This document shows positions 19,350-30,000 of a stretch of 64,000 nt of DNA, one piece after another. Both the position numbers and the translations under genes were made by a program. The first letter of the stretch is position 1; the number at the start of each line of letters is the position of its first letter. The notes under the pieces were generated by a model, which had not been told where the DNA came from, did not search any database, and saw nothing but the letters and a program-made list of their open reading frames with translations. Where the stretch lies: positions 1,798,001 through 1,862,000 of the forward strand of contig CAWBUL010000005.1 in the NCBI GenBank assembly GCA_963791885.1, written 5' to 3'. The stretch comes from CAVSUZ01 sp963791885 (lineage in GTDB: Bacteria; Pseudomonadota; Alphaproteobacteria; Acetobacterales; Acetobacteraceae).

Positions 19350-20239
19350 GCGCTTCCTTCTCCCAGGCAGCGCGGCTGCCGGACGTGCTGCCACCGATCC
19401 GCCGGCGCGGCCGGGTGCGGACGTTCATCCGCCGCCATCCGACGATCGTGGTCGGCGGCGTGCTGCTGGGCGCGATGATTTTTATCGCGATTTTCGCGCC
19501 CTGGCTGGGTACGACTGATCCGACGGCGATTGCGCCGGCGAAGCGCATCCGTGATCCGTCGGCATTGTATTGGTTCGGCACCGACATGTTGGGGCGGGAT
19601 GTCTATTCGCGCGTGCTGTATGGCACGCGTATTTCGCTGGCCGTCGGGTTTTCGGTGGCGGTTGTGGCGTCCATCGTGGGAACGGCGATCGGTGCGGTGG
19701 CTGGGTTCGTCCGCGCGGTGGATTCGTTAATCATGCGGGCGATGGACGGGCTGATGTCCATCCCACCCATTCTGCTGGCGATCGCGTTGATGGCGCTGAC
19801 TCGGGCGTCGGTGCAGAACGTGATTATCGCGCTGGCAGTGCCGGAATTTCCCCGCGTTGCACGGCTGATCCGCGGCATCGTGCTGAGCTTGCGTGAGCAG
19901 CCCTTCGTGGAGGGCGCCATAGCCGCCGGCACCCGACTGCCGCGCATTATTCTACGGCACATCCTGCCGAATGCGTTTGCCGTGTTGCTGGTGCAGGCGA
20001 CGTTCATCTGTGCCTCGGCCATGATCAACGAGGCGATCCTGTCCTTCATCGGCGCCGGCACGCCGCCCACCATTCCAAGCTGGGGCAACATCATGGCGGA
20101 GGGGCGCGCGCTTTGGCAGATAAAGCCCTATATCGTGTTCTTTCCGGCGCTGTTTCTTTGCATCACCGTACTGGCGGTGAACCTGCTGGGTGACGGACTG
20201 CGCGATGCGGTCGACCCGCGTCTGGCGAAACGTCTCTGA
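19346..20239 (+). CDS. ABC transporter permease, DppC/OppC type
   Basis: 297 residues. The start is a TTG at 19346 that overlaps the previous stop (TTGA), the only start fitting the spacing. N-terminal OppC-like segment with one helix, then GTDMLGRDVYSRVLYGTRIS, IMRAMDGLMSIPPILLAIAL, the EAA-type loop EGAIAAGTRLPRIILRHILP and C-terminal GDGLRDAVDPR are characteristic. Second permease of the importer. Confidence 0.9.
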   Translation: MSASFSQAARLPDVLPPIRRRGRVRTFIRRHPTIVVGGVLLGAMIFIAIFAPWLGTTDPTAIAPAKRIRDPSALYWFGTDMLGRDVYSRVLYGTRISLAVGFSVAVVASIVGTAIGAVAGFVRAVDSLIMRAMDGLMSIPPILLAIALMALTRASVQNVIIALAVPEFPRVARLIRGIVLSLREQPFVEGAIAAGTRLPRIILRHILPNAFAVLLVQATFICASAMINEAILSFIGAGTPPTIPSWGNIMAEGRALWQIKPYIVFFPALFLCITVLAVNLLGDGLRDAVDPRLAKRL

Positions 20240-20240
20240 G

Positions 20241-21254
20241 ATGCTGCTCGACGTCCGCCAGCTTCAGACCCATTTCCGCACGCCGGACGGTATGGTGCGA
20301 GCGGTGGAGGGACTGTCGTTCAGCATCGATGCGGGTGAAACTGTCGCGATCGTCGGGGAGTCGGGGTGCGGAAAATCCGTCACCTCCATGTCCATCCTGC
20401 GGCTGATCCCCGAACCTCCGGGCAAGATCGCCGGGTCGATCCTGTTCCAGGGGCGGGATCTGCTGACGTTGCCCGAAAGCGAGATGCGGAGCATTCGCGG
20501 CAACGACATCTCGATGATTTTCCAGGAGCCGATGACCAGTCTGAACCCGGTGCTGACCATCGGGCGGCAGATCGGCGAGACGCTGCGGCTGCATCAGGGA
20601 CTGGACGCGAAACAGGCCGAGGCTCGCTCGATCGAGATGCTGACCCTGGTGGGCATTCCTGCGCCGGAGCGGCGGGTGCGCGAATATCCGCATCAGCTTT
20701 CCGGCGGGATGCGGCAGCGGGTGATGATCGCCATGGCGCTGGCGTGCAACCCGAAGCTGCTCATTGCGGACGAGCCGACCACCGCCCTGGACGTGACGAT
20801 CCAGGCTCAGATCCTCGACCTGATGCGCGACCTGAAGCACCGGCTGGGCAGCGCCATCATGCTGATCACCCATGATCTTGGCGTGGTGGCGGAAATGGCC
20901 GGGCGGGTGGTGGTGATGTACGCGGGACGGAAGGTAGAAGAAGGGCCGGTGCGCGCTATCTTTGCCCACCCGCTGCATCCCTACACACAGGGATTGTTGG
21001 GCGCCGTGCCGCGGCTTGGATCATCGGTGGCGGCGCATGGGCGCTCGCGCCTGACGGAAATCCCCGGACTGGTGCCGAGCCTGCGTGAGCCGATCGTCGG
21101 CTGCGCTTTCGCCGGACGCTGTCCGCTCGCGACCGAGTTGTGCCGAACCGTTGCGCCGGCGGTGGAGGAGAAGGCACCCGGTCATATCGCGGCGTGCCAC
21201 TACGCGGACGCGTCCGCGTCTGTTCGGGCCGAAACGATGCGGGTTCGGGCGTGA
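20241..21254 (+). CDS. ABC transporter ATPase, DppD/OppD type
   Basis: 337 residues, cytoplasmic ATPase of the importer. Walker A GESGCGKSVTS (about 38-48), Q-loop MIFQEPMTSLNP, signature LSGGMRQRVMIAMA, Walker B LLIADEPTTALD and the switch His in LITHDLGVV. The C-terminal OppD extension has the usual cysteines (GCAFAGRCPLATELC, then CHY). ATG at 20241 is one base after the previous stop; its own stop overlaps the next start (GTGA). Confidence 0.92.
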   Translation: MLLDVRQLQTHFRTPDGMVRAVEGLSFSIDAGETVAIVGESGCGKSVTSMSILRLIPEPPGKIAGSILFQGRDLLTLPESEMRSIRGNDISMIFQEPMTSLNPVLTIGRQIGETLRLHQGLDAKQAEARSIEMLTLVGIPAPERRVREYPHQLSGGMRQRVMIAMALACNPKLLIADEPTTALDVTIQAQILDLMRDLKHRLGSAIMLITHDLGVVAEMAGRVVVMYAGRKVEEGPVRAIFAHPLHPYTQGLLGAVPRLGSSVAAHGRSRLTEIPGLVPSLREPIVGCAFAGRCPLATELCRTVAPAVEEKAPGHIAACHYADASASVRAETMRVRA

Positions 21255-22264
21255 CGGCGCTGCTGACTGTCGATGAGTTGGTGAAACACTTCGCCATCCG
21301 TGGGGGTGTCTTCGGCAACACCACTGCGGTGGTCCGCGCCGTTGACGGGGTCACCTTCAGCATTGACCGCGGCGAGACGCTGTCACTGGTGGGTGAGTCC
21401 GGTTGCGGCAAGTCCACGGTGGGACGCGCAATCCTTCGGCTGATCACGCCCACCTCAGGCGAGGTACACCTGGACGGCAAGCGGATCGACAATCTTCCCG
21501 TCGCGCAGCTGCGTCCGCTGCGCCAGCGTATCCAGGTCGTGTTCCAGGACCCATACAGCAGCCTCAATCCCCGCATGTCGGTGCGCGACCTGCTTGCCGA
21601 GCCGATCACCAATTTCGGTCTGGCGCGCGGTGCTGCGCTGGAGGAGCGCGTTGCGACCCTGATCGATAAGGTGCGGCTGCCGCGCGATGCTCTGTCGCGC
21701 TACCCGCACGAGTTTTCCGGCGGGCAACGGCAGCGCATCGGCATTGCGCGTGCTTTGGCGCCGGGACCTGATCTTGTCATTTGCGACGAAGCCGTCTCCG
21801 CGTTGGACGTCTCGGTGAAGGCGCAGATCGTGAATTTGCTGGCAGATCTGCAGGACGAGCTCGGCCTGTCGATGCTGTTCATCAGTCATGACCTGGCGAT
21901 CGTGGAGCATCTGACGCACCGGATCGCGGTGATGTATCTCGGCAAGATCGTGGAACTGGCGGATCGCAGCACCCTGTTTTCAGTCCCGCACCATCCATAC
22001 ACGCGGGCGCTGTTATCGGCGGTGCCCGTGCCCGATCCGGATGCGACGCGCAGCCGCATCATCCTGAAGGGCGACGTGCCGAGCCCGATCAATCCGCCGA
22101 GCGGCTGCCGGTTTCACACGCGCTGTCCGTTCGTGTTCGATCGGTGCCGGGAGGAGGAGCCGTTGCTGCGCAATGTGGGCGAGCAGGGGCATGTGTCGGC
22201 GTGCCATTTGCCGGCGGGGCAGCGTGCGGGAGCGGTGGTGCCGGAGGTGACGGCCGCGGGGTGA
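21251..22264 (+). CDS. ABC transporter ATPase, DppF/OppF type
   Basis: 337 residues starting at GTG 21251, 4-base overlap with the previous gene. Walker A GESGCGKSTVG, Q-loop VVFQDPYSSLNPRMSV, signature FSGGQRQRIGIARA, Walker B LVICDEAVSALDVS, switch FISHDLAIVEHL; C-terminal GCRFHTRCPFVFDRC oligopeptide-type domain. Walker B ends in DEAVSALD, as in OppF proteins. Last gene of the five-gene operon; the next gene, korB, is convergent 9 bases away. Confidence 0.92.
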   Translation: MTALLTVDELVKHFAIRGGVFGNTTAVVRAVDGVTFSIDRGETLSLVGESGCGKSTVGRAILRLITPTSGEVHLDGKRIDNLPVAQLRPLRQRIQVVFQDPYSSLNPRMSVRDLLAEPITNFGLARGAALEERVATLIDKVRLPRDALSRYPHEFSGGQRQRIGIARALAPGPDLVICDEAVSALDVSVKAQIVNLLADLQDELGLSMLFISHDLAIVEHLTHRIAVMYLGKIVELADRSTLFSVPHHPYTRALLSAVPVPDPDATRSRIILKGDVPSPINPPSGCRFHTRCPFVFDRCREEEPLLRNVGEQGHVSACHLPAGQRAGAVVPEVTAAG

Positions 22265-22273
22265 TGCGGCGCG

Positions 22274-23329
22274 TTACCGCAACGACGCGTTCAGCTTCTC
22301 CAGTGCTTTCGCCCCGGGGACGAGTGCTTCGTCCGTCAGCGCGTTGAAGGGCGTTTCCACGGTCCGGAGATGCGTGTGCAGATCCTCCGGGTCCGGATCG
22401 ACGAACAGGAGTCCGGTGACGATCTCGCCCTCGGTTTGCCGCTGTTGCAGGTAGTCCATCGCCGCGACGCGGTCGTGTGCGTCGTATTCGGCCGAGATCT
22501 TGCGCAGCTTCAACAGCGTGCCGTCGTGCTGGCGCACAATCTCCACCGTACCGGGTTCGTACTGCACGGTGATCTCTTCGCGGCCGGTGATCACGTCCAG
22601 GAAGTTCACGGCCTCATTGTGCTCGCGGACGTAGTCGAAGCTTTTGGTCGAACCCTCATGGTTGTTGAATGCCACGCAGGGGGAGATCACGTCGATGAAG
22701 GCGGCGCCGGAATGGGCGATGGCGCCTTTGATTAGCGGCACGAGCTGATCCTTGTCGCCGGAGAAGCTGCGGGCCACGTATGTCGCTCCGAGCTGCAGCG
22801 CCAGCCCCGCGAGGTCGATGGCGGAGTCGTTGTTCGTGACGCCCCGCTTGGACTTCGCGCCCCGATCTGCGGTCGCGGAGAACTGGCCCTTGGTCAGTCC
22901 GTACACGCCGTTATTCTCGACGATGTACACCATGTTCACTGCGCGCCGCATGACATGCGCGAACTGCCCGATGCCGATGGACGCCGAATCGCCGTCGCCT
23001 GAAACGCCCATGTAGATCAGGTCTCGGTTCGCCAGGTTGGCGCCCGTCAGCACAGACGGCATGCGTCCGTGCACGGAATTGAACCCGTGCGACGCGCCGA
23101 GGAAATAGGTGGGTGTCTTGGATGAACAGCCGATGCCCGACAGCTTGGCGATGCGATGCGGCGGCAGGCTGAGTTCGAAGCAGGCGCGCATGATGGCGGA
23201 GCTGATGGAATCGTGCCCGCAACCGGCGCAGAGGGTGGAGATCGCGCCTTCATAGTCGCGGTGGGTGAATCCCAGCTCGTTTTTCGGCAATCCGGGGTGA
23301 TGCAGCTTCGGCTTGGCGATGTAGGTCAT
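22274..23329 (-). CDS. korB: 2-oxoacid:ferredoxin oxidoreductase beta subunit
   Basis: 351 residues, ThDP-binding subunit. CAGCGHDSI near 34-42 and LSGIGCSSKTPTYFLGA give the cluster-proximal and ThDP cysteines; GDGDSASIGIGQFAHVMRR with NMVYIVENNGVYGLTKGQ is the ThDP/Mg motif; CVAFNNHEGSTKSFDYVREH is typical of KorB rather than pyruvate enzymes. With KorA it oxidises a 2-oxoacid, probably 2-oxoglutarate, to the acyl-CoA and reduces ferredoxin. ATGA overlap with korA. Last gene of the three-gene unit. Confidence 0.9.
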   Translation of the reverse strand: MTYIAKPKLHHPGLPKNELGFTHRDYEGAISTLCAGCGHDSISSAIMRACFELSLPPHRIAKLSGIGCSSKTPTYFLGASHGFNSVHGRMPSVLTGANLANRDLIYMGVSGDGDSASIGIGQFAHVMRRAVNMVYIVENNGVYGLTKGQFSATADRGAKSKRGVTNNDSAIDLAGLALQLGATYVARSFSGDKDQLVPLIKGAIAHSGAAFIDVISPCVAFNNHEGSTKSFDYVREHNEAVNFLDVITGREEITVQYEPGTVEIVRQHDGTLLKLRKISAEYDAHDRVAAMDYLQQRQTEGEIVTGLLFVDPDPEDLHTHLRTVETPFNALTDEALVPGAKALEKLNASLR

Positions 23330-25188
23330 TGTGCGGCCTCGGGGAAGGAAACCACCCCCAACGAGGCGGCTTTATCGGCGATGGCGCCGGCGATGAAGCG
23401 GGCGGTGATGGGCGTGCCGTCGTAGTGCAGAATGCGAATCAGGCGCGCGGGATCGATTTCCAACTCGTTCACCAGCAGCGTGCGGAGCTGCGCATCGCGG
23501 TTCTGCTCGACTAAGAACACCTTGTCATGCGCGTCGATGAACGCGCGTACCTCGTCGGCGAATGGAAAGCCGCGCACCCGCATCAGGTCGAGATGGACGC
23601 CCTGCGCGGCCAGGATCTCGTCGGCTTCATCCATCGATGGCGCCGTCGAGCCGTAATAGATCGCGCCGAGCTTTGTGGCCTGACGCGCGGTCCGTGTTAC
23701 GGGCGCCGGGACAAGGGTGCGGGCAGTATGATGCTTCTTCAGCAGCCGCTGCATGTTGTCGGCATAGGCAGGGCCTTCTTCCGTGTAGCGGGCGTAGCGG
23801 TCCTTCGACGTGCCGCGCGTGAAGTACGAGCCGCGCACGGGGTGCGTGCCAGGATATGTGCGGTACGGAATGCCGTCATCGTCCACATCCAGATAGCGAC
23901 CGAAATTCTTGCCGGCCTGAAGTTCCTCAGCTGTCATCACCTTGCCGCGGTCCAGCCGGCGGGAGTCATCCCAGGTGAACGGCCGCGTCAGTCGTTCATT
24001 CATGCCGATATCCAGATCGAGCATGACAAAGATCGGCGTCTGCAACCGGTCCGCCAGATCGAAGGCCAGCGCGCCGAATTCGAAGCACTCGTGCGGGTCT
24101 TCGGGGAAGAGCAGCACATGCTTGGTGTCGCCATGCGACGCATAGGCACAGGACAGCACATCGCATTGCTGGGTGCGGGTCGGCATGCCGGTTGAGGGAC
24201 CAGCGCGCTGCACATCGAACAGCACGGCGGGGATTTCGGCGAAATAGGCCAGGCCGAGGAATTCCTGCATCAGCGAAATCCCCGGGCCGGAGGTCGCGGT
24301 GAAGGCCCGCGCGCCGTTCCACGCGGCACCGATTACCATGCCGATCGACGCCAACTCGTCCTCGGCCTGCACGATGGCGAAGCGGTTCTGCCCGGTCTCC
24401 TTGTCCACGCGATAGCGACTGCACCATCGGGTGAACGCTTCGGCCAGCGAGGAGGACGGAGTGATCGGATACCACGCGCAGACTGTCGCTCCGCCATAGA
24501 CCGCGCCCAGCGCGGCGGCGGCGTTGCCGTCGATGGAAATGCGGTCGCCGATCGCGTCCGAGCGCCGCACGCGCAGTCCGATCGGGCATTGCAGATGCTC
24601 GCGCGCATAGTCGCGGCCCATATGCAGCGCCTGGATGTTCGGCGCGATCAGCTTGTCCTTGCCGCGGAACTGCTCGCCCAGCAGTTTTTCGACTTCGGCG
24701 ACGTCTATATCGAGCAGGGCCGAGAGCGCACCGACATAGATGATGTTTTTGAATAACTGGCGTTGGCGCGCGTCCGTGTATTGCCGGTTGCAGATCTCGG
24801 TCAGCGGCATGCCGATGACCACGATGTCATCGCGGAACTTCGATTCCGGCATCGGCTTTGTCGAGTTGTAGAACAGGTAGCCGCCGGGCACGATGGAGCG
24901 GATGTCCTGGTCCCAGGTCTGCGGGTTCATAGCCACCATCAGGTCAACACCGCCGCCGCGTGCGCCGAGATGCCCGGCCTCCGACACCCGAACCTCGTAC
25001 CAAGTCGGCAATCCCTGGATGTTGGAGGGGAAGATGTTGCGTGGGGCGACGGGTACGCCCATACGCATGATGGACTTGCCGAACAGCGTATTGGCGCTGG
25101 CGGAGCCGGACCCGTTTACGTTGGCAAATTTGATAACGAAATCGTTGACGGAAGAAAGCCCGTCAACGCGGATCAGCGATTGCAGCAT
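23326..25188 (-). CDS. korA: 2-oxoacid:ferredoxin oxidoreductase alpha subunit (gamma-alpha fusion)
   Basis: About 620 residues. The N-terminal third is the gamma domain (VNGSGSASANTLFGKSIMRM, GVDLMVAMN) fused to the alpha/pyrimidine-binding and domain II parts (GNAAAALGAVYGGATVCAWYP, ITPSSSLAE, GISLMQEFLGLAYFAEIPAV). This fused layout is that of KorA in aerobes such as mycobacteria and Hydrogenobacter. The ATG at 25188 overlaps the end of the upstream flavoprotein gene by 16 bases; longer in-frame starts up to 25281 lie inside that gene and add nothing recognisable. Ends with ATGA overlap to korB. Confidence 0.9.
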   Translation of the reverse strand: MLQSLIRVDGLSSVNDFVIKFANVNGSGSASANTLFGKSIMRMGVPVAPRNIFPSNIQGLPTWYEVRVSEAGHLGARGGGVDLMVAMNPQTWDQDIRSIVPGGYLFYNSTKPMPESKFRDDIVVIGMPLTEICNRQYTDARQRQLFKNIIYVGALSALLDIDVAEVEKLLGEQFRGKDKLIAPNIQALHMGRDYAREHLQCPIGLRVRRSDAIGDRISIDGNAAAALGAVYGGATVCAWYPITPSSSLAEAFTRWCSRYRVDKETGQNRFAIVQAEDELASIGMVIGAAWNGARAFTATSGPGISLMQEFLGLAYFAEIPAVLFDVQRAGPSTGMPTRTQQCDVLSCAYASHGDTKHVLLFPEDPHECFEFGALAFDLADRLQTPIFVMLDLDIGMNERLTRPFTWDDSRRLDRGKVMTAEELQAGKNFGRYLDVDDDGIPYRTYPGTHPVRGSYFTRGTSKDRYARYTEEGPAYADNMQRLLKKHHTARTLVPAPVTRTARQATKLGAIYYGSTAPSMDEADEILAAQGVHLDLMRVRGFPFADEVRAFIDAHDKVFLVEQNRDAQLRTLLVNELEIDPARLIRILHYDGTPITARFIAGAIADKAASLGVVSFPEAAQ

Positions 25189-26960
25189 GCATGCTCCGCT
25201 TGTGCCATGTCGTACAGGAAGCGCTGCATGTCCCACGCACCGGTGGGGCAGCGTTCCGCACATAATCCGCAGTGAAGGCACACATCCTCGTCCTTCACCA
25301 TCACTCGTCCTGTCTTGAGTGATCCGGACACGAACAGGTCTTGTGTTTTGTTCAGCGCCGGTGCTGTCAGGTGCGTGCGCAACGTCTTTTCATCGTCGTT
25401 GCCCGTCATCGTCAGGCAATCGACCGGACAGATATCGATGCAGGCGTCGCACTCGATGCACAGCGCGTCGGTGAACACCGTCTGCACGTCGCAGTTCAGG
25501 CAGCGCTCGGCCTCCTTGAAGGCGAGGCGGTCATCGAAGCCGAGTTCGACCTCGGCCTTGATGTCCTTCAGCGCCAGGAACTTGTCCTTGTGCGGAACGG
25601 CGTAGCGGCGATCCAGCGAGATGTCGTTGTCGTAGCTCCACTCATGGATGCCCATCTTCTGGCTGGACAGATTGACCATCGGCGCCAAGCGCTCGGTGAC
25701 ATCGGCACCCTGGCATATCTGATGGATGGAGATCGCCGCCTGGTGGCCATGGGCCACGGCCCAAATGATGTTCTTCGGTCCAAAGGCCGCGTCGCCGCCG
25801 AAGAACACGCGCGGATTACTGGCCTGCATCGTGACCTTGTCGACCACCGGCATATCCCACTGATCGAACTCGATCCCGATATCGCGCTCGATCCAGGGAA
25901 AGGCGTTCTCCTGTCCGACCGCCACCAACACGTCATCGCACGGGAAGTGCTGATGCGGTTCGCCGGTTGGAACCAGCTTGCGGCGTCCCTTGGCGTCGTA
26001 CTCGGCCTTCACGCTCTCGAAAAGAACACCGGTTAGTTGACCGCCCTCATGGGTGAATTCCACCGGCACGAGGAAGTTCAGGATGGGGATATCCTCCCGC
26101 ATCGCGTCTTCCTTCTCCCAGGTCGAGGCCTTCATCTCCTCGAAGCCGGAGCGCACGATGACCTTCACGTCCTCGCCACCCAGGCGCCGCGCCGACCGGC
26201 AGCAATCCATCGCGGTGTTGCCGCCACCCAGCACGATCACACGCTTGCCGATCTTGTCGATATGGCCGAACGAAACGGAGGCCAGCCAGTCGATGCCGAT
26301 ATGAATATTGGCCGCCGCTTCCGTACGGCCGGGGATTTCCAGGTCGCGCCCGCGCGGTGCGCCGGACCCGACGAAGATCGCGTCGTAGCCTTCGTCCAGG
26401 AGTGCCTTCAGACTATCGACATGCTGGCCTAGCCGCATTTCCGGCCCGAGCCGCGTGATGTAGCCAACCTCCTCGTCGATGACCTCTTCCGGCAGGCGGA
26501 ACTTGGGAATCTGGCTGCGGATCATGCCACCGGCGCGTGCATCACCGTCGTACACCACGCATTGGTAGCCCAGCGGTGCCAAGTCCCGCGCCACGGTCAG
26601 CGACGCCGGGCCCGCGCCCACCAAGGCGATGCGCTTGCCGTTCGGCCGGGCGGCCGGCGCCGGCATCCGGTCCGACACGTCGCCCTTGTAGTCCGCCGCC
26701 ACGCGCTTCAACCGGCAGATGGCGACGGGCTGCTCCTCGATCCGGCCGCGTCGGCAGGCAGGTTCACATGGCCTGTCGCAAGTGCGGCCCAAAATGCCGG
26801 GAAAGACATTCGAGTCCCAGTTGATCATATAGGCGTCGGCATATCGCTGCGCTGCAATAAGACGGATGTATTCAGGAACCGGCGTGTGCGCCGGACAGGC
26901 CCACTGGCAATCCACGACTTTGTGGAAATACTCAGGGTCCCGGATATTGGTTGGTTGCAA
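25173..26960 (-). CDS. GltD-like FAD/NAD(P) oxidoreductase fused to two 4Fe-4S clusters
   Basis: 595 residues in four parts: N-terminal Fe-S domain (CQWACPAHTPVPEY, then GRTCDRPCEPACRRG, about 18-71), FAD site KRIALVGAGPASLTVARDLA (about 109-128), NAD(P) site GKRVIVLGGGNTAMDCCRS (about 238), conserved GGDAAFGPKNIIWAVAHG, and a C-terminal bacterial ferredoxin with CIECDACIDICPVDC and CLHCGLCAERCPTG. This is the glutamate-synthase-small-subunit/NfnB reductase family with an attached electron wire. As first gene before korA and korB it most likely moves electrons between NAD(P)H and the oxidoreductase. The direction of flow cannot be told. Confidence 0.9.
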   Translation of the reverse strand: MQPTNIRDPEYFHKVVDCQWACPAHTPVPEYIRLIAAQRYADAYMINWDSNVFPGILGRTCDRPCEPACRRGRIEEQPVAICRLKRVAADYKGDVSDRMPAPAARPNGKRIALVGAGPASLTVARDLAPLGYQCVVYDGDARAGGMIRSQIPKFRLPEEVIDEEVGYITRLGPEMRLGQHVDSLKALLDEGYDAIFVGSGAPRGRDLEIPGRTEAAANIHIGIDWLASVSFGHIDKIGKRVIVLGGGNTAMDCCRSARRLGGEDVKVIVRSGFEEMKASTWEKEDAMREDIPILNFLVPVEFTHEGGQLTGVLFESVKAEYDAKGRRKLVPTGEPHQHFPCDDVLVAVGQENAFPWIERDIGIEFDQWDMPVVDKVTMQASNPRVFFGGDAAFGPKNIIWAVAHGHQAAISIHQICQGADVTERLAPMVNLSSQKMGIHEWSYDNDISLDRRYAVPHKDKFLALKDIKAEVELGFDDRLAFKEAERCLNCDVQTVFTDALCIECDACIDICPVDCLTMTGNDDEKTLRTHLTAPALNKTQDLFVSGSLKTGRVMVKDEDVCLHCGLCAERCPTGAWDMQRFLYDMAQAEHACCNR

Positions 26961-27015
26961 GCTTGGAGACTCCCTGCCTCGCGGCGCATCGTTCTGGGGC
27001 CCGCGACGGGCCGCG

Positions 27016-30000
27016 TCAATCCGCCGCGGCGCGGGTCGGCGATGCCTCCGGCGCAGTCACCGGCCGCCGCTTGTTGCGCCGCAACCATTCCTCCAGCCGC
27101 TGCATCACCACGAACATCGATGGCACGAACAGCACTGCGAGGCAGGTCGAGGCGATCATGCCGCTGAACACCGACAGGCCCAACGATACCCGGGCCGCGG
27201 CGCCCGCTCCCCGCGAGGTCAGCAGTGGCACCACGCCCAGCGTAAACGCGAACGACGTCATCAGGATTGGGCGGAATCGCGTGTGCGCCGCCTCTGCCGC
27301 CGCGTCGATGATGGAAAGGCCCTCGGCACGACGCTCCCGCGCGACTTCGACGATCAGGATGGCGTTCTTTGCCGACAGCGCGATCAGCAGCACGATACCG
27401 ATCTGCGTATAGAGATTGTTGGCCAAGCCGGTCACGCCCAGCGCCAAGCTTGGCCCGAGCAGGGCCAGGGGCACCGATAGGATTACGGCCAGCGGTGTGA
27501 TCCAGCTTTCGTATTGGCCGGCGAGGCACAGATAAACCAGCACAATGGCCAGGGCGAACACCACGTAGATCTGACCGCCCACCTGTTTTTCCTGATAGGA
27601 CATCGCCGTCCAGTCGTAGCCGGTTCCCGGCGGCAGTACGGCGTTGGCGATCTGATCCATCAGCGACAGCGCCTGGCCGGAACTCACACCGGGCGCCGGC
27701 AGTCCGATGACGGTTGCGGCGGGGTAGAGGTTGTACAGCGTGATCAGGGACGGTCCGGTGTCTGGATGGATGGTCGTCAACGCGCCCAGCGGAACCATGT
27801 TGTTCGTGTTGCTTCGTACGTAGAGCGCATTGAGATCATCGGGGCGCAGCCGGAACCGTGAGTCCGCCTGCACATATACCTGGAATGTGCGCCCGAAAAT
27901 ATCGAACTGGTTGACGTAGGACGAACCGATATAGCCGGCCAGCGCGTTGAAGATGTCTCCCACCGCCACGTGCAGGGTTTCGGCCTTCGTGCGGTCCACG
28001 TCGACCTCGATTTGCGGCACGTCTGCGCGGAATGAGGTACCCAGATGCGTCAGCGCACTCTGAGAGGAGCCATCGGTAATGATGACATTGGTGATGCTGG
28101 AAAGACGGCTCCAGTCGAAGCTGCCATTGCGCAACTCCGTCATCATCGTGAACCCGCTGGCGTTGCCGATGCCCTGGATTGCGGGGGGCACCAGCAACAG
28201 TACGCTGCCATCTGGCAGGTTTGCGAATGCCGCGCCCAGCCGCTCGTAGATGGTGCGCAGGTCCTCACCTTTCGTCTTGCCGCGCACGGACCAGTTCTTC
28301 AGCATGATATAGGCGGCGCCTCCACTCGACAGGGTGGCGTTGTTATCAAGCGCGGAGACACCCGAGATCTCCACCACTTGATCAACGCCGGGCACCTTGC
28401 GCGCGATGTCGGTGACGTTCGCCATCGTCTTCTGCGTGCGTTCCAATGATGCGCCGTTCGGCAACTGTACTGCGGCGATCAGATAGCCTTGGTCCTCGGT
28501 AGGAATGAACCCGGTGGGCAGCCGGCCGATGCCCCAGAAGGCGACGAACACCAGGATCAGCGCGATTGCTGCCATGAGCAGGGCGTGGTTCACCATGCGT
28601 TTGATCAGCCGGGCATAGCCGCGGTCGAGTGGCGCATAAACTCGGTTGAACCCCCGGAAGATGAAGTTGCGCTTTTCGGGGGGCACCGGGATACGCAGCC
28701 ACAGCGCGCATTGCGTCGGTTTCAGCGTTGCGGCGTTGATCGCGCTGATCAGTGCGGTGGCCGCAATCACGAGCGCGAACTGGGCGTACATCTGGCCGGT
28801 CAGACCCGGCAGGAACGCCGCGGGGATAAAGACCGACATGAGCACCAGGGTGATACCGATGATCGGTCCCATGAGCTCATCCATGGCCTTAACGGCGGCA
28901 TCGCGGGAACTGAGGCCGCGTTCCATGTGATGCGTGGCGTTTTCCACCACCACGATGGCGTCGTCCACGACAATGCCAATCGCCAGCACGATGGCGAACA
29001 GCGTCGAGAGGTTTACGGAGAAGCCGAGCGCTGCCATAGCCGCGAACGCACCGATAATTGTGACCGGCACCGTCGTGGCTGGCACCAGCATGGCCCGCCA
29101 GTCCTGCAGGAAGAACAGGATCACCACCAGCACCAGGATCCCGGCCTCGAACAGCGTACGGTACACTTCATCGATCGACGCAGATACAAAGCCCGTCGTG
29201 TCGAACGGGACGGAGTAGGCCAGATCAGGCGGAAAGTTGCGCGAGAGAACTGCCATCCGGGCTTTGACGGCGTTCGCCACCTGCAGCGCGTTGGCATTGG
29301 GGGTCTGGAAAATCGCCAAGCCCGCCGAGGGCTGTCCATTCAGCCGAAATGCCTGTGAATAGGTTTGAGCGCCCAGTTCCACATGGCCCACGTCCCTTAT
29401 ACGCGTCACCGCGCCGCCCTGGGACTTGACGATGATGGCCGCGAACTGCGCCGGATCGGTCAGCCGGCCTTCGACGTTGACCGTATATTGGAAAGCCTGT
29501 CCTGCCGGCGCCGGTGGTGTGCCGATCTGTCCGCCCGCCACCTGCTGGCTTTGCTGCTGTATGGCCTGGATCACGTCCTGCGGTGTCAGTCCCCGTTGAT
29601 ACAGCGCCTGAGGATCGAGCCAGACCCGCATCGCATATTGACCGACACCGAACACGTTCACGTTGCCGACGCCGGGAATGCGCGACAGTTCATTCAACAG
29701 GTTCAGCGTCGCGTAATTGCTCAGGTAAAGACTGTCGTACGTCCCCTTGGGCGAGGTGAGTGTGACAATCTGCAGGATCGCAGGCGAGCGCTGTTGCACG
29801 GTGACTCCCTGCGCCTGCACTGCCTGGGGCAATGATGCCAGCGCTGCCGATACGCGGTTCTGCACCAGGACCTGCGCGTAATTCAGATCCGTGCCGATCT
29901 GAAACGTCACCGTCAGCGTGTATGTGCCGTCCGCTGCGCTGGTGGACTGCATGTACAGCATGCCGTTCACGCCGTTGACCTGCTGCTCGATCGGCAGGGC

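Noticed and set aside
22264..22280. Short TGCGG/CCGCA inverted repeat between the ABC operon and korB
   Set aside because: Only 5 bp and within coding sequence on one side; too weak to call a terminator.
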